Source of the DNA: JAHECE01 sp963780675
GTDB taxonomy: Bacteria > Actinomycetota > Actinomycetes > Actinomycetales > JAHECE01
Assembly (NCBI GenBank): GCA_963780675.1
Contig: CAWACR010000006.1
Location: forward strand, 44,480 to 108,479
Direction of reading: 5' to 3'
DNA length: 64,000 bases
Below, piece by piece: positions 27,300 to 35,832 of this stretch. The number at the start of each line of letters is the position of its first letter. The first letter of the stretch is position 1. Position numbers and translations under genes: made by a program. The notes under the pieces were generated by a model. The model did not search any database. It was not told the origin of the DNA and saw only the letters and a list, made by a program, of their open reading frames with translations.

Positions 27300-28417
27300 C
27301 TGGTCCGTCCTTCGCCGAGAAGGGCCTGGTAGGCCGCCATGACCGCACGCGCGCGGGGCAGGTCGGTCGGGGTGTCGTGGACGACGGCGCGCGCCAGCCC
27401 GTACATCTGCTGCACCTCGTACCGGGCGATGAGCCCGGTGGACTCGGCCTTCGCGCGGTAGAGGTCGAGGAGCGAGCGCAGCCTGTCGACCTCGGCCAAG
27501 GGGCCCGCGTAGGCCTCCTCGGCCTGCGCGAGGGCCCGGGCGACGGCGCCGAGCCGCCCGATATAGGCGTCGACCGCGGCGGGGTCGTCCGGCACCGGTC
27601 CGAGCGCCTCGACCCGCGGGATCGCGAGCGTCGGTGCCGACCTGACCCGTGCCGAGCAGGCGTCGGCGAGGGCGGTCACCCGCGCGGCGCGGCCGACGAG
27701 GTCCTGGCGCTGGGCGAGCGCCTGCGCGCGGGTGCGCTCATGGTCGCGGCGGGTGGCGGCGGCGACGATGAGGTCGCGCTCGGTGGTGGCCGCCTCGGCC
27801 TGCCACGGCCCGACGAGCCCGCCGACGTCCCCGCCGCGCTGGGCCCGCGCCGTCAGGTCGTCCAGCCGCCGCGAGAGCCGCGCCAGACGTGCGGCGGCGC
27901 CGTCCCGCCCCGGCCCGGCCGGCGCGCCGGCGACCAGGTCGCGCACGCGCTCCAGCGTCGCGCGCATCGCGCGCAGGCGCTCGGCGAGGTCCGGCCCGAG
28001 CGGGTCGAGGGACAGGCGCAGGCGCAGCTGCCCGGCCAGGGCGTCCGAGAGCCGGCACGCCTCCGGCAACGAGACGGCCAACGACCCCCCGGTCCCCGCG
28101 GCGTCGAGGCGGCCCCACACGAGTGAGGACAGCTTCTGCCGCTCCACGGGACCGACGCGGCCGCTGTCCCAGACCCGCTCGAGCTCGTCGTACCGGACGG
28201 ACACCGCCTGCCAGAGGGCCATGGAGAGCGTGACGTCACCCGCGAGGGCCCGCGCCTCGGGAGAGGCGAGGGCCAGGCGGTCGAGCTCGTCCAGCTCGCG
28301 GCGTCGCAGGTCCCGCCACGCACCGAGCGCCTCGAGGTAGCGCAGCATCGCCGTCGGCTCGACCGGCTCCCCCATCCGGGCGGGCGCCTCCGGGGCGATC
28401 GCGGTGGCCACGCTCAT
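27296..28417 (-). CDS. uncharacterised helical protein between GlnH and PknG
   Basis: Not recognised. 373 residues, almost entirely predicted helix, rich in Ala, Arg, Leu and Asp, with heptad-like patterns suggesting a coiled-coil or helical bundle. No signal peptide, membrane span or catalytic motif is visible. The ATG at 28417 shares one base with the GlnH stop (TGATG), and its own TGA overlaps the PknG ATG (ATGA), so it is made in step with both. Position suggests an adaptor between the membrane sensor and the kinase; that is inference. The mycobacterial locus, as I know it, has glnH directly next to pknG. Confidence 0.8.
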   Translation of the reverse strand: MSVATAIAPEAPARMGEPVEPTAMLRYLEALGAWRDLRRRELDELDRLALASPEARALAGDVTLSMALWQAVSVRYDELERVWDSGRVGPVERQKLSSLVWGRLDAAGTGGSLAVSLPEACRLSDALAGQLRLRLSLDPLGPDLAERLRAMRATLERVRDLVAGAPAGPGRDGAAARLARLSRRLDDLTARAQRGGDVGGLVGPWQAEAATTERDLIVAAATRRDHERTRAQALAQRQDLVGRAARVTALADACSARVRSAPTLAIPRVEALGPVPDDPAAVDAYIGRLGAVARALAQAEEAYAGPLAEVDRLRSLLDLYRAKAESTGLIARYEVQQMYGLARAVVHDTPTDLPRARAVMAAYQALLGEGRTR

Positions 28418-29463
28418 CAGCCGCGCCCGTAGGACGGCACCGGCGCGGCGGGGGCGGGGCCGAGGGCCTCGGCGAGCCAGGTGTCGTAGGACTGGGTCCA
28501 CCGGCCGTCGGCGATCGCCTGGGCCAGCACGCCGTTGACGAAGCGCACCAGGTCGACGTCGGCGGAGTTCATCCCCAGGCCGTAGGGCTCGGCCGTGAAC
28601 GCCTCGCCGACCACCTGGGCGTACGGGTCCTGCGCCGCCAGGCCGGCCAGGACCGTGTCGTCGCCGGTGATGGCGTCGACCTCGCCCCGCTGGAACCGCG
28701 CCAGGCAGTCGGTGTGGGTGGTGCCGGCGACCGGGATCACGTCGGGGAAGTCCGCGAGGTTGTCCAGGCTGGTGGAGCCGGCCGGGGCACAGACCCGCTG
28801 ACCGGGCAGGTCCGCCAGCGACGTCGCGGTGGATCCGAGCGGGACGAGCAGCTTCTGGCCCGAGCGGTAGTACTCGGCGGAGAACGCGATCTGCTCCCAC
28901 CGCGCGCAGTTCATCGTCATGTTGCGGGCCACGAGGTCGATGCTGCCGTCCTGGAGCAGCGGGATCCGCTGCGCGGCCGTGATCACCCGGAGCTCGATCC
29001 GGTTCGGGTCGCCGAAGATCGCCTGCGCGACCAGGTGCGCCATGTCGATGTCGAAGCCCTCGATCACTCCGGTGATCGGGTTGCGGGACCCGAGGAGGAG
29101 CGAGTCCGCGGACACCCCGACGACGAGGCGGCCACGGTCGCGGATCTCGGCCATGGTCGAGCCGGCGGGCAGGGCCCCCGGGCCGGGCACCGGGGAGAGC
29201 GGCGCATAGGAGGCGAGCGGGTCGACGCACTCCACCGGCGCGGTCGTCGCGCCCGGGCTCGGCGACGCGGAGGGGGACGCCGTCGCGCTCGCCGACGGCG
29301 TGGGCAGCGCCGTCGGCTCGTAGGCCGACGGCGCACAGGCGGCCAGCAGGGCGCCGAGGAGGACGACGACGGCCGCCATCCCCACCCGTCTGCGCCCTCC
29401 CCCGCGCTCGGCGGGATGCGGGGTGCGCGTGGGCCGCGTGGGCTGCGGGCGAGCGGGACTCAT
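28417..29463 (-). CDS. glnH: GlnH-like amino-acid-binding lipoprotein
   Basis: Type II periplasmic binding protein of 348 residues, exported as a lipoprotein. An Arg-rich n-region and a hydrophobic stretch lead to lipobox L-L-A-A-C with Cys43, followed by a Ser/Thr/Pro-rich tether. The mature part follows the glutamate/glutamine-binding pattern: L-V-V-G-V-S-A-D, then G-F-D-I-D-M-A, then the Arg/Asn-rich A-R-N-M-T-M-N and S-A-E-Y-Y. No ABC permease or ATPase accompanies it. Instead it sits between GlnX and PknG, as in mycobacteria, so it is more likely a sensor for Asp/Glu-type amino acids than a transporter subunit. Start ATG overlaps the GlnX stop by ATGA. Confidence 0.9.
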   Translation of the reverse strand: MSPARPQPTRPTRTPHPAERGGGRRRVGMAAVVVLLGALLAACAPSAYEPTALPTPSASATASPSASPSPGATTAPVECVDPLASYAPLSPVPGPGALPAGSTMAEIRDRGRLVVGVSADSLLLGSRNPITGVIEGFDIDMAHLVAQAIFGDPNRIELRVITAAQRIPLLQDGSIDLVARNMTMNCARWEQIAFSAEYYRSGQKLLVPLGSTATSLADLPGQRVCAPAGSTSLDNLADFPDVIPVAGTTHTDCLARFQRGEVDAITGDDTVLAGLAAQDPYAQVVGEAFTAEPYGLGMNSADVDLVRFVNGVLAQAIADGRWTQSYDTWLAEALGPAPAAPVPSYGRG

Positions 29464-30815
29464 CGGTACTCCTCGATCCGCTGGGCCAGACCCCACCAGG
29501 CGAGGCCGGCCACGACCACCCCGGCCAGCACGCCGAGCCATCCCCACACGGCGAGGCCGGACCCCGCCCGTCCCAGCGCGTCCACCGTCGCCTCGCTCGC
29601 CACGCCCAGCTGCTCGGCCGACGCCGCATCGAAGGCGTCGAACGCGTCGTTGGCGCTCCCGTCCTCGCGGCTCGTGGCCGCGGCGACGGCCTGCTCCCAC
29701 TGACCGCCGTCGTCCAGCCCGCGGATCTCCTGGTGAGTGGCGGCGTAGGCGGCCCACCTGGCCTCGAGGTCGCCCACGCCACCGTCGACGGCGACGGCGT
29801 CCGCGAGGCGACCGGTCACCACGGCGTCCGACTCCGCCCACGCCGCCTCGAACGCGGCCCCGGATCCGCGGGAGATCAGGGTGAGGCTCTCGTTCGCCTT
29901 CGCATCGAAGGCGGCGATGCGCGCGTCGGACAGGGCCCGTGCCTGCGCGTACGGACCGCTGCGCACCTCGGCCACCGTGGAGGCGACCGAGCCCAGCACC
30001 GCCGCGCTCGCCACGAGGGCGACGAGGACGAGCACCCCCGCACCCGCGAGCGGCAGGTTCACGTACCGGTGGGTGCGGCGGGCGAGCCACACGAGGCCCA
30101 CGGCGACGGCCCCGAGGCCGACCACACCGAGGGCGATGGCCAGGTAGATCGCCGAGCGGGCCGCCGAGAACTCGACCTCGGCGCGCTCCTGGTTCGCCGC
30201 ACCCAGAGCGTCCAGCAAGGGGAGGGAGTCGGCGCGCAGACCGGCGCTCGCCTCCCGCAGGTACTGGGCCCCGACCGGGAATCCCTGGCGGTTGTTGGCC
30301 CGGGCCGTGGCGACGCCGTCGGCGTAGGCGAGGATCGAGACGTTGAGCGCGGCCAGGGCCTGGACATCAGCCGGCTGGGCGCCCGCCGCGGCGGGGACGA
30401 GGCCCGAGGCCCGCGCCACCGCCTCCTCGTAGTCCTGCCGCTGCTCCGGCGGCTCCAAGCCTCCGACGAGGAAGGCGTTGGTGGCGTAGGCGTCGGCGCG
30501 CACCAGGCTCGTCTGGACGTCCTGCAGGCGCACGATCTGGGCCGCGTTCGCGGCCGCGCGCTCGAGCGCGGCGTCCGCGGCCCAGAACGACTGGCCCACG
30601 GCCAGGCCGAGCACCAGCCCGAGCAGCACGAGGATCGTCGAGAGGAGCCGCATCCGCCCGGGCGTGCCGCGCACACCGCGACGGACCCGCTGGACCCCGG
30701 CGCCCACCCGGGTGGTCGTCGTCCGTCCGGCCGGTGGCGGCGGCGGCGCCGAGGAGACCGTCGCGGACGAGACCGCCGCGGGGGGTGGCGGGGGCGGGGG
30801 TGCGGTCCGGGTCAT
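29460..30815 (-). CDS. glnX: GlnX-like membrane sensor
   Basis: A 451-residue membrane protein. A Pro/Ala-rich cytoplasmic N-terminus is followed by helix 1 (about 56-77), an extracytoplasmic helical domain (about 78-212), helices 2 and 3 (about 217-244 and 252-275), a second extracytoplasmic helical domain (about 276-418) and helix 4 (about 423-445). This four-helix, two-sensor-domain plan and its position next to glnH and pknG match mycobacterial GlnX, which relays ligand binding by GlnH to PknG. It lacks any kinase or HAMP-type output domain. Both ends overlap their neighbours by ATGA. Confidence 0.87.
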   Translation of the reverse strand: MTRTAPPPPPPPAAVSSATVSSAPPPPPAGRTTTTRVGAGVQRVRRGVRGTPGRMRLLSTILVLLGLVLGLAVGQSFWAADAALERAAANAAQIVRLQDVQTSLVRADAYATNAFLVGGLEPPEQRQDYEEAVARASGLVPAAAGAQPADVQALAALNVSILAYADGVATARANNRQGFPVGAQYLREASAGLRADSLPLLDALGAANQERAEVEFSAARSAIYLAIALGVVGLGAVAVGLVWLARRTHRYVNLPLAGAGVLVLVALVASAAVLGSVASTVAEVRSGPYAQARALSDARIAAFDAKANESLTLISRGSGAAFEAAWAESDAVVTGRLADAVAVDGGVGDLEARWAAYAATHQEIRGLDDGGQWEQAVAAATSREDGSANDAFDAFDAASAEQLGVASEATVDALGRAGSGLAVWGWLGVLAGVVVAGLAWWGLAQRIEEYR

Positions 30816-32146
30816 GCCGGGCCTCCTGGGAGGTCGAGGGTGCCGTCGTCCAGGTCCTGCGGGAGCAGGACCCGGAGGTCCTCGAGGGTGGGGGCCTCGA
30901 CGTCCCGCAGGCGCCAGGCGAGGCGCCCGATGGCGCCCTCGAGGGTGTTGCGGACGAACCGGCCGTTGCCGAAGCCGGTGTCGCGCGGGGTGATCGCGAG
31001 GATGTCCCGGAAGCGGGCCAGGAAGTCGGGGCTGGGCTCGAAGTCCGACGCCGCGGCGAGCCGCTCGAAGATCGCCACCAGCTCGTCGTCGGTGTAGTCG
31101 GGGAAGGCGATGGTGGTGCGGAACCGGCTGGCGAGGCCGGGGTTGGCCGCGATGAACTCGGCCATCGGGCCGCGGTAGCCCGCCACGATCACCACGAGGT
31201 CGTCGCGGTGGTCCTCCATCTCCTTGACCAGGGTGGTGATCGCCTCGTCGCCGTACTGGTCACCGTTCAGGCCGTAGGCCTCGTCGATGAAGAGCACCCC
31301 GCCGAGCGCGCTGCGGACCACGTCGGCCGTCTTGGCGGCGGTCTGCCCGAGGTACCCGGCCACCAGCTCCGAGCGGTCCACCTCCACGAGGTGGCCCTTC
31401 TCCAGGAGGCCCAGGGCGGCGTAGATGCCGCTGACCAGCCGCGCGACGGTGGTCTTGCCCGTTCCCGGGTTGCCGGTGAACACCAGGTGCCGCGTGATGG
31501 TGACGCCCTTGAGCCCTTGCTCGGCGCGGAGCTTCTCCACGCGGAGCACGGCCGCCTGGCGGTGGACCTCGCCCTTGACGGTCGTGAGTCCCACGAGGGC
31601 GTCCAGCTCGGCGAGCAGCTCCTCCACCGTCCTCTTGGGCGGCGCGGCGGGCGGCGGCGTGGCCCCCTCCGTCCGGGCCGGCGTCGCCGCCGTCGCCGGG
31701 GCGATCACGTGCCGCGGGGGCTCCGCGGCCCACGGGACGGCGCCGAGCTGGGCAGCCGCGGCGACGGAGGCGTTGCCGATCGCGCGCAGCGTCGGCTCGC
31801 CGAGGGAGCACGCGGCCGAGGCGACCTCGGCGAGGGCCCGCGCGTAGTCGACGGCCTGCGGGGAGCCGGAGGCCACCAGGTCCTCGAGGAGCCGGGTGGG
31901 CGCGCCGCGCCACCGACGCCCGCGGACTGCGGCGTCGAAGAAGTCCTGGGTGGACGCCGGCGTCGCCGATCCGTTGACCTGCGACGCCCAGTCGGCCGCG
32001 GCCCGCGGGACGGACTCCGCGACGGCCGCGGCGAAGGCGGCCCCCTCCAGGCGCACGTCGGCGGCCACCAGCCCCCCGGCGGTTCCCGCCGCCTCGAGAC
32101 GGTCGAGCGCGTCGCCGAGCGACGCCGCGGGCTGGGCCCCGGTCAC
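30812..32146 (-). CDS. AAA+ ATPase, CbbX / EccA type
   Basis: A 444-residue cytoplasmic protein with a helical N-terminal domain (about 1-140), a Pro/Ala linker and a AAA+ module from about 175. Walker A is G-N-P-G-T-G-K-T-T at 225-233 and Walker B is G-V-L-F-I-D-E-A-Y. The pore-like G-Y-L-G segment, sensor 1 and S-R-F-R-T arginine-finger region are typical of the CbbX/SpoVK group. Relatives remodel enzymes such as Rubisco (CbbX) or act in type VII secretion (EccA). No rubisco or ESX genes are here, so the target may be an operon partner. GTG 32146 overlaps the upstream stop (GTGA). Confidence 0.9.
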   Translation of the reverse strand: MTGAQPAASLGDALDRLEAAGTAGGLVAADVRLEGAAFAAAVAESVPRAAADWASQVNGSATPASTQDFFDAAVRGRRWRGAPTRLLEDLVASGSPQAVDYARALAEVASAACSLGEPTLRAIGNASVAAAAQLGAVPWAAEPPRHVIAPATAATPARTEGATPPPAAPPKRTVEELLAELDALVGLTTVKGEVHRQAAVLRVEKLRAEQGLKGVTITRHLVFTGNPGTGKTTVARLVSGIYAALGLLEKGHLVEVDRSELVAGYLGQTAAKTADVVRSALGGVLFIDEAYGLNGDQYGDEAITTLVKEMEDHRDDLVVIVAGYRGPMAEFIAANPGLASRFRTTIAFPDYTDDELVAIFERLAAASDFEPSPDFLARFRDILAITPRDTGFGNGRFVRNTLEGAIGRLAWRLRDVEAPTLEDLRVLLPQDLDDGTLDLPGGPA

Positions 32147-32784
32147 GGTGCGGGCTCCGGAGGTGCGAGCCGGCCGGCCTCGACCTGGCCCGGGGCCGCG
32201 GCCTGACCGGTGGCTCCCTGGCCGGTGGCTCCCTGGCCGGTTGCCGCCTGACCCGGATCGGGCCGCCCGAGGTCGAGCGCACCGCCGGTCGACGCCGGGC
32301 CGAACTTCTCGGCGAGGAACCGCCCGTGCGCCACGAGCGCGGCGGCGTCGGAGCGGTTCACGGCGTCGAGCACCTGGTCCATGGTGCGGGCGAGAAGGTC
32401 GAGCTGGTCGATGAGGACCATGAGGGACGTGCGCCCGCCGTCGACCGGCCGGCTGTTCGCCCAGTCGCGGGGCAGGCGAAGGTAACCGCCGATCGCCTCG
32501 GGCAGGTAGTCGGTCGCGGTCGCCATGACCGAGTACGCCTGGGGGCTCCCCGAGCCGAGCCGGTCCAGCCGGGGGATCGCCTCCCGGACCACGCGGGTCA
32601 CGCGCGCGACCCGGGACGCGACGGGGGCCGGCACCGCGCCGTCGGCCACCATGGCCTCGACAAGGCCGACGGCGTCGAGCAGGTCAGCACTGGTGGGCAC
32701 GGGAGGGAGCACCATCCGCTCCCCCGCGTCACGGCCGCGCTCACGCCCCGTGACCTTCGCGACGAAGTCCCCCAGCCACGCCAT
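32143..32784 (-). CDS. uncharacterised helical protein, weakly XpaC-like
   Basis: 213 residues. An N-terminal basic stretch leads into a helical domain with Y-L-P-E-A-I-G-G-Y-L-R-L-P and a later L-I-D-Q-L-D-L-L-A-R-T-M-D pattern. By eye this resembles the end of XpaC-type proteins, which often neighbour TelA in Firmicutes; this is a weak similarity. The C-terminus is a low-complexity Gly/Ala/Thr/Gln tail coded by three near-identical 15-base units around 32208-32245. No catalytic residues are evident. It follows the TelA-like gene after 34 bases and overlaps the AAA+ gene by GTGA. Confidence 0.7.
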   Translation of the reverse strand: MAWLGDFVAKVTGRERGRDAGERMVLPPVPTSADLLDAVGLVEAMVADGAVPAPVASRVARVTRVVREAIPRLDRLGSGSPQAYSVMATATDYLPEAIGGYLRLPRDWANSRPVDGGRTSLMVLIDQLDLLARTMDQVLDAVNRSDAAALVAHGRFLAEKFGPASTGGALDLGRPDPGQAATGQGATGQGATGQAAAPGQVEAGRLAPPEPAP

Positions 32785-32818
32785 CGATCCTCGCTCCCCG
32801 CGGGCCCCGGGGCCCGGG

Positions 32819-34072
32819 TCAGCGACGCCCGCCGCGGGCGCTGTCGAGGTCCAGGGAACCGGCGGCGACCCTGTCGTCCTGCCGCTGCACGCGCTCGAGG
32901 TACGCCTGCGACTTCGCGACCTCGGTCTCGAGGGTGCCGATCGTGGCGGCCATGTTGTCCAGGGCCTGCACCTTGAAGGTGTCGATCGCGTCCATGGTCG
33001 CGTAGATGTTCGCGAAGGCCGCCTGCAGCTGCGGCAGGCCGATCGTGGCGGACGCCGCCTGCTCCTGGATGCGCACGGAGTTGTCCTTGAGCATCCGCGA
33101 GGTCTTCTCGATCATGTCCGACGTCGTGGTGTTGAGCGCGCTGATCTGGTCCAGCACGAGCTTCTGGTTGCCCAGGGCCTGGGCCACGATGACCGCGGTG
33201 CGCAGGGCCGAGACGGTGGTCGTGGAGGCGCGGTCCACGCCCTTGACGAGCTCGAGGTTGTTCTTGATGACGACGTCGATCGCCAGGTAGTTCTGGATCG
33301 ACACCGCCAGCTGGGTGAGCAGGTCCTGGTGCTTCTGGCGGACGTAGAAGAGGACGTCCTCGCGCAGGGACTTGGCCCGCTGGAGGTCGGTCGCCTCGAG
33401 GTCGGCGATCCGGGCGCTGAGCGTGGCGTCGAGCCGCTCGGCGATGTAGACGTACTGGTTGAGGCGCCCCATCGCGTCCCAGAGCTCGCGCTTCTCCAGG
33501 TTGAGCGCCGAGTTGTCCTTGAGCAGCTCGTCCTGGCCGTCGCGCAGGGCGTGCAGGATGGCGTCGAGGTGGCTCTGGGCGCTCTGGTACTTGCGGAAGT
33601 AGTCCGTGATCTTGTCGCCGAACGGCAGGATGCCGAGGAACTTGCGGGCGCCCTGGGCCTCGGAGGGGTCGAGGTCCTCGATCGTGCGGCGCAGCTCCAC
33701 GAGCGTGCTGCCCACCTTCGAGCCGGACGCGAGCCCGCCCTCGGTGATGGCGCGCACCGGGGACTTGAGCAGGCGGTTGGAGCTCTCGGCCGCGTTGCGG
33801 ATGTCGGCGTCGCCCATGCTCCGCACGTCGCCCGCCTTGGCGGCGAACTCCGGGGAGTGCGGGGCCGCGTCCATCAGGGTGGTGATGAAGCCCGCGACCT
33901 TCGCGTCGAGCGCCGGGAGCATCGCGGCGTCGACGGCGGGGGCCATCTTCGGCGCGGCGGTCTCGGCGACCGGTGCCACCGGCGCGGGTGCGGTCAGCGT
34001 CAGCACGGGCTCGGGCGGCGCGAGCGCCGCCACCTGCGCGGAACCTGCCTGCGACGGGTCGACCTGGGACAC
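32819..34072 (-). CDS. TelA-family (toxic anion resistance) protein
   Basis: 417-residue soluble helical protein of the TelA/YceH family, first gene of the ten-gene operon. Seen directly: a disordered Pro/Ala N-terminus, then long amphipathic helices with F-G-D-K-I-T-D-Y-F, an R-D-G-Q-D-E-L-L-K-D-N segment, R-Q-K-H-Q-D-L-L-T-Q-L-A and V-V-I-K-N-N-L-E-L-V-K-G-V-D-R-A-S-T-T-T, all hallmark TelA regions. Family members were named for tellurite resistance, but their molecular role, probably in envelope or stress response, is unsettled. GTG 34072 has a clear GGAGG upstream. Confidence 0.9.
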   Translation of the reverse strand: MSQVDPSQAGSAQVAALAPPEPVLTLTAPAPVAPVAETAAPKMAPAVDAAMLPALDAKVAGFITTLMDAAPHSPEFAAKAGDVRSMGDADIRNAAESSNRLLKSPVRAITEGGLASGSKVGSTLVELRRTIEDLDPSEAQGARKFLGILPFGDKITDYFRKYQSAQSHLDAILHALRDGQDELLKDNSALNLEKRELWDAMGRLNQYVYIAERLDATLSARIADLEATDLQRAKSLREDVLFYVRQKHQDLLTQLAVSIQNYLAIDVVIKNNLELVKGVDRASTTTVSALRTAVIVAQALGNQKLVLDQISALNTTTSDMIEKTSRMLKDNSVRIQEQAASATIGLPQLQAAFANIYATMDAIDTFKVQALDNMAATIGTLETEVAKSQAYLERVQRQDDRVAAGSLDLDSARGGRR

Positions 34073-34098
34073 GGGCTACGTCCTCCTCAACGCGACGC

Positions 34099-34138
34099 TG
34101 GCGGCACGACGGTCGTCGGCGGCAGCGACGTGCCGCCA
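34099..34138. promoter_or_regulatory. inverted repeat in the leader of the TelA-to-FHA operon
   Basis: Two 13-base arms, TGGCGGCACGACG at 34099-34111 and CGACGTGCCGCCA at 34126-34138, pair over 12 of 13 positions across a 14-base spacer. They lie 27-66 bases upstream of the TelA GTG, between it and a weak TATGTT (34138-34143) that could be a -10 on the minus strand. In RNA this would be a strong hairpin just before the ribosome site. It may be an attenuator or mRNA-stability element, or a protein-binding operator. Confidence 0.5.
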
Positions 34139-34199
34139 ACATACGCGGTTTGCGCCGCGTTCGCCGCTCCCGGGCCGACCTGACCTGCGGACATCGGCC

Positions 34200-35585
34200 C
34201 TACTCGTCCCCGAGCTCCTCGACGTGGAGGAACACGTCGAGCAGGGGCGACTTCCAGAGGCGGGCGGCGAACGCCGCGCCGAACTCCAGCACGACGGCGG
34301 CCTCCGGGACGGGCACCGCGCCGTCGGCCACCGTCACGGTGGCGCCGGAGATCAGGTCGGTGTACTCGCCGTCGGGCAGCTGGACCGCGACGGTGCCGGA
34401 GGTCGCGGCGACGTTGAAGACGCCGTAGAGCCCGGCGCCGTCGGCCACGGGGGCGAGCCCCTCGCCGTCGCGCACGGCCCAGGCCACCTGGATGCAGGGC
34501 TCGTCGGCCAGGACCCAGAACTCGCCCGTGCGCATCGCGGCGTGCTTCTTCAGACCCGCGACGGTGCCGAGGAAACCGGTGAGCTCGTAGGTGCCCCAGT
34601 CCACCGGGTCGGGCTCGAAGAGCGAGGGCCACTTCCGCGCGCCGGACTCCTGCCCGGCGTAGATCATCAGCGGGCCGCGCGCGCAGGCCATGAAGGCCGT
34701 CCAGGCGAGCGCCTGCGCCCGCGTGGGGGCGAAGTACATGATCCGGTACTGGTCGTGGTTCTCGACGAAGCGCATCTTGGCGTAGTTGCCGGGCAGGGTC
34801 GCGTCCTCCCAGCGGAGCATCTCCAGGAAGCGCCCGACCGGCACCTGACCCGCCACCGCTGCCTGCCAGATGGACCAGAGGTCGTACTGGTACTGGACGT
34901 CGAACGCGGCGTACATCTCGCCGTCGCCGGCCGTCGGCAGGCCGGTGGCCCGTCGGCTCTCGACCATCATCGGGTGGACGGTCTCCGCCAGCCAGAGGAG
35001 CCCGGGAGTGATCTGCGCGAGCTCCTCGCGCGCCTGGACCCAGAAGTCGACCGGCACGAGCGAGGCGACGTCGCAGCGGAACCCGTCCACGCCGCGGCGC
35101 ACCCACACCGCGAGGGAGTCGATGAGGTACCGCGTCAGGTCCGGGTTCGGGTGCGCGAGGTCGATGATGTCGTGCCACTGCGGGACGGTGGTCATCGGGT
35201 TGCCGTCTGCGTCGCGGTGGAAGAACTCCGGGTGCTCGGCGATGAGCACGGAGTCCTGCGAGGTGTGGTTGAAGACGACGTCGATGATCACCTTGAGCCC
35301 GGCGGCGTGGGCCGCCGCGACGAGGGCGTCGAAGTCCGCGTCCGTGCCGAGGTCGGGGTGGAGGGCCCGGTAGTCGCGGATCGCGTAGGGACTCCCCGCC
35401 GAGCCCTTGCGGCCCTGGACGCCGATCGGGTGGATCGGCATGAGGAACAGGACGTCCACCCCGAGCGCGACGATGCGGTCCAGGTCGGCCGTGATGTCCG
35501 TGAGCGTGCCGGTGGGCCCGTAGTTGCGCGGGAACACCTGGTAGATCACGAGGGAGCGGGTCTCGAGGGGCGTGTCAGCAGCCAT
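34200..35585 (-). CDS. GH13 alpha-amylase-family glycosidase
   Basis: A 461-residue cytoplasmic GH13 enzyme with no signal peptide. The TIM-barrel starts at about residue 12. Conserved regions are I-I-D-V-V-F-N-H-T-S (region I), G-F-R-C-D-V-A-S carrying the nucleophile Asp (II), W-L-A-E-T-V with the acid/base Glu (III) and F-V-E-N-H-D-Q with the transition-state Asp (IV). It should act on alpha-glucosidic links in stored or imported oligosaccharides; subfamily and specificity cannot be read by eye. ATG 35585 has GGAAGG upstream; the longer frame is repeat DNA. It is probably a single-gene transcript. Confidence 0.88.
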   Translation of the reverse strand: MAADTPLETRSLVIYQVFPRNYGPTGTLTDITADLDRIVALGVDVLFLMPIHPIGVQGRKGSAGSPYAIRDYRALHPDLGTDADFDALVAAAHAAGLKVIIDVVFNHTSQDSVLIAEHPEFFHRDADGNPMTTVPQWHDIIDLAHPNPDLTRYLIDSLAVWVRRGVDGFRCDVASLVPVDFWVQAREELAQITPGLLWLAETVHPMMVESRRATGLPTAGDGEMYAAFDVQYQYDLWSIWQAAVAGQVPVGRFLEMLRWEDATLPGNYAKMRFVENHDQYRIMYFAPTRAQALAWTAFMACARGPLMIYAGQESGARKWPSLFEPDPVDWGTYELTGFLGTVAGLKKHAAMRTGEFWVLADEPCIQVAWAVRDGEGLAPVADGAGLYGVFNVAATSGTVAVQLPDGEYTDLISGATVTVADGAVPVPEAAVVLEFGAAFAARLWKSPLLDVFLHVEELGDE

Positions 35586-35624
35586 TGGCCGATCCTTCCA
35601 CGCGACGGTTCGCCGGGGAGGGAG

Positions 35625-35676
35625 TACGACGGCGGCGACGGACGACGGCGGCGACGGACGACGGCGGACGACGGCG
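35625..35676. repeat. short GC-rich tandem repeat between divergent genes
   Basis: Two 16-base units (TACGACGGCGGCGACG, GACGACGGCGGCGACG) followed by two 10-base units (GACGACGGCG twice). They lie in the 247-base gap between the leftward GH13 gene and the rightward fasciclin gene, where the promoters must lie. Probably replication slippage; no spacer structure. Confidence 0.8.
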
Positions 35677-35832
35677 CCCGGGCTACCGGCCACGGCCGCT
35701 GCGCGCGCCGCCGTAGGTCACGAATCGGTCACGATCCGACGCTCATGCGTCCCGGGTGCATCCGAGCCGGCCCTCCCCACGGAAGAGGGAGTAGCTGCGA
35801 GGGACGCAGTCCACACACTGGGGAGGCCCACC

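Noticed and set aside
28417..29463. Glutamate ABC importer subunit
   Set aside because: No permease or ATPase gene is nearby, and the GlnX and PknG neighbours point to a sensing role.
35625..35676. Possible regulatory iterons between the GH13 and fasciclin genes
   Set aside because: Simple GAC/GGC slippage sequence with changing unit length; no conserved operator-like symmetry.
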